From: Imbricaverruca yamaguchii
Lineage: Eukaryota; Arthropoda; Thecostraca; Neoverrucidae
Length of the DNA stretch: 64,000 nucleotides
Assembly: GCA_034440575.1 (NCBI GenBank)
Contig: JAOTOL010001234.1
Coordinates: 248,001 to 312,000 of the forward strand
Direction of reading: 5' to 3'
Made by a program: the position numbers and the translations under genes. Shown one piece after another: positions 56,806 through 64,000 of the stretch. Every line of letters begins with the position of its first letter. Within the stretch, counting starts at the first letter, position 1. The notes beneath the pieces are model-generated. The model saw nothing but the letters and a program-made list of their open reading frames with translations, was not told where the DNA came from and did no database searches.

Positions 56806-58610
56806 CGAGGCGAGACCAAGAGTGCCTCACTCGTCCCTGCATCTACACGCTCCCATTCCAATGACCATCTGATATCAACGTCCATGCCCTTCACCTGACC
56901 CTGCAACACCAACTCTTCCTATCATGAGCAGGTAGGACAACTTCCCCGGTCCTGTCCTCCAGCTCGGTTTTATCGGGGTAGTCTCGCCCCCATCGGCCCG
57001 TCCCCCGGGATTGACGGAGTCCTGGAGGCTGAGCTCCCCCGTCGCACGGTGCTAGTTGTGACGGGGGACCAATACGCCTCTTTGGTCCCGATATCCCGTA
57101 GGGTCGGGTGGGTCCGTAGGGCCGCATACGGACCAAGTGACAAGTCTCTCGGGCTGGGGGCCTAGGTCTTCCCAGTGCCTGTTGGCCCGGCCGGCTGGGG
57201 TCAAGGGGTGGGCAGTGCTGGATCCCGGTCGGGGTGGTGAGTCTCTCTCCCGGCCGGGTGATGGCGTTGCCTGCCCCGTGTAGCTCCCCGGGCGCTTGGC
57301 GTCCTCCCGTCCGCGGGACCCAGGCATCCCCCCAGTGGGGCCCCTATGTGGAGGAGCGTCAGAGGAGCTTGAACCAATATACGCTGCATGGCATCAACCA
57401 GCACAAAAAACTCCTGGTCCCTCTCGTAGGGACCAGATCACTGACCCAACACCTGCAGAGGCATACCGCCATGCGCGTCTCTCTCCCCGTCGCGTTGTGA
57501 CTACCATTGCTTCCGGTAGTGGGAATGTAGCTGGGAGTATGAGTTCGGAATCTCGGTTGACGTCGCCACCAATACTAATACGCCAATAGGAGTTTGTCTA
57601 CTTTTTCTCGGTTTGAGCGGAAGCGTGGGTGTGACAAATTTGGAGACGTCACCAGATGCGAAAAGCTACGAGATGGAGGAATAGTGGTGGAATTTCGGAG
57701 CGTTGATGACGCCAAGAAAACCCTAGAGGCAACAGAATGTACTTACCATGTGAGACACCAGGGCAGGATGAGGGATGCCACTATACCTATTTCAGTTCAT
57801 CCACATAAGACAAAGAATCACTCCAGGGATGTGACAAGCTGGTTCGATTTGATGGACGTATCGGACTCCAACATTGTCGACGGCCTGGCGGAATTCGGTG
57901 TCGTTGGAGCGCGTAGGATCAAGGTGAAGCGAGGAAATGAACTACAGGCGACGAACAACATTGTCCTGACTTTAATTCCACAAACCTCCCATTGGTAATA
58001 CACGTATGCTATGTCAAGATGAAGGTGCGTGTTTTTATTCAACCCCCATGCGGTGTTTCTGGTGTCAAAGATACGGCCATACTACCCAGTACTGCCGTGG
58101 TTGTCCGTCCCGTGGTAGGTGTGGCACGGCGGAACACAACAAGCGAAAAATGTGAAGCTGAAAACGTGTGGTGCGTCAGTTGCGGCCAGGGACAGGTACC
58201 TCAAACGGGCTCTGACAGGGCCTGTGCAGGAAATATGAAGGAAAGGGAAATACTAACCCTAAAATGATCAATAAATATATATTTTCAGCAGGCGAGATAA
58301 GTTTATGCGGATACCCATCCCAGCGTGTTGTACGCAAGCAAGGTAAAACACACACAGCATGTCGCCACTCACCGAGAGCCTACCAGTGCCTCTCAGTTTC
58401 TCTCCCAACTTAGTGATCTGCTACGATCTCTTGGACTCGCCTGCACCTCGTTGCCGGAGAGAGACCTGAATTATCTCACTGAATCCTTTTCTACCACCTC
58501 TCGTTTCAAAATCACCCCCACTTCTGGCCGACTTACAGAGCTCAATGTCTACACCGACGTCACCTGCTGCCAGCACCGGCAGATCATTTTTGTGTTGGAG
58601 GAGTAATTAT
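56806..58610 (+). mobile_element. I-type LINE, 5' end and ORF1 only
   Basis: The first ~120 bp (CCTCACTCGTCC, CCATTCCAATG, CACCTG then CCCTGCAACA) are collinear with 63879-64000, defining a shared 5' UTR. A GC-rich leader with a 9-bp hairpin (CTGGTCCCT and complement, about 57417-57439) follows, then a degraded ORF1. No reverse transcriptase follows, so the copy is 3'-truncated or disrupted near 58610. It may belong to the same clade as the 3' end at 4741-5693. Confidence 0.75.
57594..58606 (+). pseudogene. LINE ORF1 (gag-like, CCHC) relic
   Basis: This resembles the nucleic-acid-binding ORF1 protein of I-group LINEs. The first frame (57594-57998) has an RRM-like region ending in IVDGLAEFGVVGARRIKVKR and NNIVLTL. 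Another frame (from 58048) gives the CCHC knuckle CFWCQRYGHTTQYC, then CGTAEHN. A third frame (to 58267) gives CVSCGQG, DRAC and KEREILTLK, the usual ending of the knuckle region. A further open stretch (58325-58606) is Ser/Leu-rich. At least two frameshifts and a TGA at 58265-58267 make it non-functional. The start codon is uncertain; an upstream ATG near 57540 is cut off by a stop. Confidence 0.75.
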
Positions 58611-59309
58611 AAGTGTGAGGGTAGTGTTAGACTCGTGAACAGACGGACGGAAGGACCGACGGACAATTTTCGGGCTGGCAGCCGTCAGGTTGTGTGGTTC
58701 CTCAGAAACGGCAGGTTCCAGGCGTGAAGTCGGCTTCCGCAAATTACCACACTGTGCACCGGCACATTATTCAAATTAGTCTGGAATTGGCGAATGTGTG
58801 TGCAGGTGCACGGCGTGGCTGCAGTTTATGGGGACAGTGCCATAGCCGCGTGCGACCAGGTGTGGCTCGTGACGGGAGGCCCGAGTGCCGGCCGACCCTG
58901 CACCGTGAGCTGCCACCATGATGCCTCCCGCATTGGCTCGTGCTTTATCCAGTAATGTGAACCGGAAGAGGCACGAACACAAGCACATGACCTGACCGTC
59001 TTGGGGAATGTAATATGCGATTTTTACCTCATGGTCACCATGTCTTTTAACTCAAAAATGAGAAATACAGTGCAAAAATTTATATCTATTTTTATCCTCG
59101 AGAAGTATCAGATTTCGCTTATTAGTCACGTGTGTGTGAACTTCCATGGAGCCCTGGTGGGCTTCCATGGAGCCGTGGTGGGCTGCGATGGAGCCCTGGT
59201 GGCGAATCTCCAGATCTCTGGCTCGATCGGCCCATGAGGTTAGGGAGGGCACAGGCCAGCAGCGCAGCTAGTTAAAAGTAGTTGATCGGGAGGTACCTGC
59301 GGAGGTTCT
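58611..59309. other. Unassigned DNA
   Basis: No gene recognised. TTCCATGGAGCC/TGCGATGGAGCC is repeated three times at 59140-59205. Confidence 0.45.
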
Positions 59310-59505
59310 GGTCCATGCAGGGGCGCAGCCAAGCTGACCATAAAAGGGAAAGCCAATGCTAAAAGAGTGGACGTGAAGATGAGTGGATGCTCAACACCGG
59401 ACCCTTGCAATGAGAAAATGAGCAAAGCAGGGCTTGTGGGAAAGTTTCCCACAGGTCCCCCCCCCCACGCCCACCCCACCATGTAGCTGCGCTACTGGAA
59501 CCATG
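59310..59505. mobile_element. hAT-like MITE, 180 bp
   Basis: The left end CAGGGGCGCAGCCAAG (59318) and the right end read on the minus strand CAGTAGCGCAGCTACA (ending 59497) are inverted repeats of the CAG-N2-GCGCAGC type. They are flanked by 8-bp sequences GGTCCATG and GAACCATG (6 of 8 identical), as expected for an old hAT target duplication. A further related word (CAGCAGCGCAGCTAG) lies at about 59252. Non-coding. Confidence 0.6.
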
Positions 59506-60879
59506 AAGACGTGGACGACAACCCTCCACAGTCCCAGCCTTCGCAAGTTGCGCCTTTCCTCTGGCCATCCATTCTGTGCATGCGGCCGGCAGCGTGCGCT
59601 GCCTTCACGTTCCTCCGCGCACACGCCGTTGCTCAGACGGCCAGTGTTGTTTCTGTTGCGCGTGCTCGTCCGCTACGCCCTGGGTAGCATGCCCGGCCGT
59701 GTTCCGTCTCGCCAGCAGTGATATCACGACTCTCCACCGGGCGGCGATTGCAGCCGGGTGTCGTGCTCCACCCCGCTCCCAGGGGCGGCATAGAGGGGCG
59801 GCGGTGTCGCCCGCCGCCGGCCGGCCGTTTTTGGTCGACACAGACCGCGGATGCTATCTGTGGGCTAAATTACGAGCGCGCGTCCCCCACACTGGCGTGG
59901 TGGCTTTTTGCCACGGCCGGACGGATTTATGGTGACAAAAGACGCGCCCGGTGCGCCGGACTCGCCGCCGCCGCGGGGCAAGCTTCGTTACGACGCGATT
60001 CAACGGCGGTGTAATGTAGCCGTGCGGCGAAATTAGCCGTGCAGCGACATTTGCAAACGAAGCTGGATTTCACGCTAACTGGGAAGCGGCCGAGGCGGGC
60101 AATATGGCTGCCTGATCAATGACCCGCCGGCGGCGGCGGCGGCCACGTGTAATCTGTGGGGAAAGCGCGGCTGATGACAATATTAGCCGCCTGAACTATA
60201 TCAGGTCATCGCGGTCGGATCTGCGAATTAGACGCTGACATTTGTCAGTGTGCGTTACACGAGTTGCTGATGCAAGTCAAACTTTACGGCGCTTCTCATC
60301 ACTTTGAATTGGTGCGGTGTCTTTGTTCGCCGCTTAGATTGCACTTAGCTTTGGTGACATTTGGCAGATACAAATTGACTAGTTATGATTATGTAAGTAG
60401 CTGGAGCGCCTGGTTTAAAATACACTCGCTTTTGATGGATGGGAATAATGGCGCCGACATAATCGCATCATTAGAACGTCGCACGTGGATAATTCGTTAT
60501 CCTTAAAATGTCAATCTCATTAGCATTTAGAGTAGAGTAGAGCGGGGTGGAGTGAGTGACCGACGCACGGAGGGGAGGGAGCCGGCCGCGGTCGGCCACT
60601 ACCAGTTGGAACAACACCCACCGTGGCGGGCACCTTGCCAGCGGGACACGGCGCCCACCCTGCGGCGGCCGCGCCGAGTGATGACACGCGCTGCCGACGC
60701 CACGCGCCTACCCACCGGGTCATAGGTCAGCTGGACTGACCGCCGGCACATGTCACGCGACGGGTCAGGGGTCAGCCAAACTACCCTGCGGCTGGTGCGG
60801 CACGCTCCACGGTACACACTGTGCAGGGTGTACATAACCGGCGCAAACAGGAGTAGGTCGGGTAATGGGGCCGTGCGTC
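59506..60879. other. GC-rich then mixed unassigned DNA
   Basis: CpG-dense at 59570-60200, AT-richer to 60540, GC-rich again to the array. No gene supported. Confidence 0.4.
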
Positions 60880-61690
60880 GGTACGGTGGTGTGATGTGTC
60901 GAGGTGTCCTGGCGGTGTATCGGGGTAGTTAGGTGATGTGTCGAGATGTCCTGGCGGTGTATCGGGGTAGTTAGGTGATGTGTCGGGGCGTCCTGGCGGT
61001 GCATCGGGATAGTTAGGTGATGTGTCGAGGTGTTCTGGCGGTGTATCGGGACGGTCAGATGAGGTGAGGTGTCGAGATGTCCTGACGGTGTATCGGAGTA
61101 GTTAGGTGATGTGTCGGGGCGTCCTGGCGGTGCATCGGGATAGTTAGGTGATGTGTCGAGGTGTTCTGGCGGTGTATCGGGACGGTCAGATGAGGTGAGG
61201 TGTCGAGATGTCCTGACGGTGTATCGGGGTAGTTAGGTGATGTGTCGAGGCGTCCTGGCGGTGTATCGGGATAGTTAGGTGATGTGTCGAGGTGTTCTGG
61301 CGGTGTATCGGGGTAGTTAGGTGATGTGTCGAGGTGTTCTGGCGGTGCATCGGGGTAGTTAGGTGATGTGTCGAGGTGTTCTGGCGGTGTATCGGGGTAG
61401 TTAGGTGATGTGTCGAGATGTTCTGGCGGTGCATCGGGGTAGTTAGGTGATGTGTCGAGGTGTTCTGGCGGTGTATCGGGACAGTGAAGTGAGGTGTCGA
61501 GATGTCCTGGCGGTGTATCGGGACAGCGAGGTCAGGTGTCGAGATGTTCTGGCGGTGTATCGGGGTAGTCAGATGACGTGAGGTGTCGAGGTGTTCTGGT
61601 GGTGTATCGGAACAGTGAAGTGAGGTGTCGAGATGTCCTGGCGGTGTATCGGGACAGCGAGGTCAGGTGTCTGGATGTCCCGGACGTGTA
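60880..61690. repeat. 42-bp minisatellite, ~19 units, with higher-order repeat
   Basis: The unit includes GTGATGTGTCGAGGTGTTCT and GGCGGTGTATCGGGGTAGTT. The 42-bp period was measured at 61381 and 61423. A variant unit (ACGGTCAGATGAGGTGAGG) recurs 131 bp apart (61051 and 61182), showing duplication of a three-unit block. Confidence 0.95.
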
Positions 61691-62779
61691 CCGGGACGGT
61701 GCTGGTCTGTCTGGCCAGTGTGTCGGAGGCCCTGGTCGGCGGCGCGGCAGGGGCCCAGCCGTTGACCCCGCCTGCGGCTGTGTGTGTGTGTGCGGCCGCA
61801 CAAAAACAGGCAGCCCTGTTTGCGCGGACCGTGCGCTGTTTGCTCGTGGACGGTGGGACGCGCCGCTCGTTAGAGCCGATCAGGCCGGCCGGTCAACAGG
61901 TGCGACCACGTCGCGTCTAGCCGTCTGCTGGGTCCCGCGCCACGTGATGCCCCAACCCCTCCCCCACTCCTGACTTGACCCACCCTGCTCTGTCGGCCGG
62001 TCAATAGATGCGGTTGCGTGCCATGTGTAGCCGTCTGCCGGGTTACGCGCCACGTGATACCCCTCCCCAACTTCGGCCGCCACACCTGATCTGGCCCACT
62101 GCGTACCGTGCGTGCTGACGGCTGGCCGACGTTGACTGACGGCTGACCTCGGCCGTGGCTTCCTGGTGTTCACGCCGTGCCACTGTTCAGCGTCATTTGA
62201 TGGGTTATGTGCAACAGTCCACTACAAGCGGCCAACTAAAAAAGTAATGCAAAACACACAGTTCTTGCTCTGGTTGACGTTTGTTGCCGTCTGTTACAGT
62301 CGATGATAGAATTGTTTGATGCGTTATTTGTATGTTGACCGTAGTATAAACTCGGTGTGTCATGCTAATCTAGCCGTGAAGGTGTATGCATCCTTCGAAG
62401 TTTGCCATCTTCCACTTTATTTGACACAATTCCCAGTGGAGGGGACGCCCGTGATCGTTTAACTATCTTTGTTGGAATATCAACATTTTTGGAGGCTCGG
62501 AAATGAAAGGCTACATTCTTTTCCATCCGAAGTGAATTTATATCACAGTAACTTTAATGTGGAAGCTGAAATATATCACCATCATATATACCCCTATTCG
62601 TCGGAAACCGCTCCTTGCGACTGGGACTGGGCAGGGGTGGACGAGACCGGAAGGTCTCGCTGGAGGAAATTTGGTTCAAGAATTTGTTCTTTACATTTAC
62701 GTCAATACGTTTGGGGAAGATGTCAAGTCATCCTCATCACAGAAGTGCATATTGAAAATGGCACTGCTTCTATGCATGG
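61691..62779. other. GC-rich then AT-rich unassigned DNA
   Basis: 61691-62170 is CpG-rich with two similar CGCCACGTGAT...CCCC segments (61939 and 62049). After 62200 it is AT-moderate. A small hairpin (CGAGACCGGAAGGTCTCG) lies at about 62642-62659. No gene supported. Confidence 0.4.
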
Positions 62780-62955
62780 GTAACCAGTGGGAACATGTTA
62801 ACATGTTAACTTAGGGGGACATGTTAAGCAGTAGGAACATGTTAACATGTCAACTTAGGGGGACATGTTAAGCAGTAGGAACATGTTAACATGTTAACTT
62901 AGGGGGACATGTTAAGCAGTAGGAACATGTTAACATGTTAACTTAGAGGGACATG
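62780..62955. repeat. 44-bp AT-rich tandem repeat, ~4 units
   Basis: The unit includes GGAACATGTTAACATGTTAA and CTTAGGGGGACATGTTAAGC. The 44-bp period was measured at 62824 and 62868. The ACATGTTAACATGT core is itself palindromic. Confidence 0.93.
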
Positions 62956-63602
62956 CCTCCTCCACTCATGAACGCATTTCCCATTCCTGGAGCATTGCTG
63001 TGGGTCCTGGAGCACGAAATGCTGGTAATTGGCCCCATTGGAGTCAACAGTAGCACCTTCCCCCACCCCACTCACCAAAATTAATTGCACAAGGTCCTGT
63101 TAAACAGTGTTTACCTTCCCAACCCCTGGAAACCACAGCTCCTATGTCTTGTGTTGCGAGTCATGTATTGGAATGACAATGCACATGCAGTTCAGTGCAA
63201 TTAAGATAGAACTGATATCCAGAAGGCACAATGCACCTAGATATCCGGTGTTCAATACCTGCAAAATTTGTGGAGTGTACCAAAACGCAAATTTTCAACA
63301 GATCTCCGTTGCGTGCATCAGCACCCATCCCAAACGACCCTGAATCATGGTTGACTCCAGCACACGTTGGGCGTGAACCGCTTGGGTCCAGACCTGTGCT
63401 TGGTCCTTCACCCGCCGATGTAGGGCGCTTCCGATCCGGCTATACGATAAGCCTGGCAGGTAATGTATTGCCATGCATTTTACATAAATGCAAATTTGCA
63501 TGTGCAGTAAGTTGTGCATGCGGTTGTTCGTTTTCGAAGCTTGACAACAATATGCAATCCGGTCTTAGCTTAATGGAATACAATACGGTATTTCATCAAT
63601 AC
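62956..63602. other. Unassigned DNA
   Basis: A 131-codon frame (63231-63626) matches nothing I know; no repeat recognised. Confidence 0.4.
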
Positions 63603-63802
63603 CATACGACGACCTTTCCTCGATGATTAGACAATACAGTCGAAAGTTACTTTGCTCTTGGTATATCTTGGCAGTGAGAATTCGACCGTTTGATGGATTT
63701 TTTTTTGTGTGTGGTTTGACGAAGGGTTGTACTCGAGTATACACCAAGAGCAAAGCAACTTTGGACTGTATTGTCTAATCATCGAGGAAAGGTCATCGTA
63801 TG
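63603..63802. mobile_element. Inverted-repeat (foldback/MITE-like) element, copy 2
   Basis: Outer arms of ~60 bp are inverted (CATACGACGACCTTTCCTCG on the left, CATACGATGACCTTTCCTCG on the minus strand at the right). They share GATTAGACAATACAGTC and CTCTTGGT with copy 1 at 9944-10135. The central ~70 bp differ from copy 1. Confidence 0.85.
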
Positions 63803-63878
63803 ATATTCACTCCGACGAGGCACCACCTTGGGGATTAGTGTCATTAGGACCCTGAATACCAGAACGTCAGTGAGCCGA

Positions 63879-64000
63879 CGAGGAGCCAGACTAGGGGTGC
63901 CTCACTCGTCCTTCCATCCATGCGCTGCCATTCCAATGCCCATCCCATCTCACCATCCATGTCTTTCACCTGGCCCTGCAACATCAACTATCCGTACTAT
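63879..64000 (+). mobile_element. Second I-type LINE copy, 5' end, runs off the window
   Basis: Collinear with 56806-56930: GTGCCTCACTCGTCC, then CCATTCCAATG, then a CCATGTCTTTCACCTG and CCCTGCAACATCAACT block. The rest of the element, possibly with ORF1 and ORF2, would lie beyond the window. Confidence 0.75.

Overview
This is eukaryotic, almost certainly metazoan, non-coding DNA. It carries non-LTR retrotransposon pieces with target-site duplications, tRNA-derived SINEs, MITE-like inverted-repeat elements, long minisatellites and a (TA)n tract. I see no bacterial gene organisation: there are no operons, no Shine-Dalgarno spaced ORFs, and no long ORF outside tandem repeats. Abundant, undepleted CpG in the GC-rich blocks and the style of the LINE 3' tails suggest an invertebrate, perhaps a crustacean or other arthropod. 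That assignment is inference with low confidence. I could not support any host protein-coding gene. Every long open frame (up to 580 codons) lies in a tandem array that happens to lack stop codons, usually on both strands. Short exons (<60 codons) could be missed.

Layout: 1-3158 is unassigned DNA with two perfect short hairpins. 3159-5693 is a retroelement cluster: ultrashort LINE 3'-tail insertions, a 151-bp SINE with a 14-bp target duplication, and the 3' end of an I-type LINE (RNase H plus C-terminal domain). 7.5-15.6 kb holds another tail insertion, a 10-bp array, an inverted-repeat element, and 44-bp and 29-bp arrays. 15.9-19.8 kb has two arrays of one satellite in opposite orientation around a GC-rich core with a 60-bp array and (TA)n. 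20-21.2 kb has two DNA-transposon-like elements, one with a LINE tail inside its end. 22.1-24.7 kb is GC-rich with three consecutive arrays (21, 23, 68 bp). 24.7-30.5 kb is AT-rich with an LTR-like promoter/polyA unit, a possible ISXO2/Merlin relic and hairpins. 30.6-33 kb is a 1.66-kb 22-bp array followed by a 7-bp G-quadruplex-prone array. 34.2-34.4 kb is a SINE interrupted by a LINE-tail insertion. 36.9-62.9 kb alternates CpG-rich blocks with twelve further minisatellites. 56.8-58.6 kb is the 5' end and ORF1 of an I-type LINE, and the window ends inside the 5' end of a second copy.

The main story is repeat dynamics. Twenty-one distinct minisatellite arrays cover roughly 11 kb of 64 kb. A family of 37-63 bp LINE 3'-end fragments, each flanked by its own 10-15 bp target duplication, shows that very short reverse-transcription products are repeatedly integrated here. 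Several of these are nested in older elements, giving relative ages.
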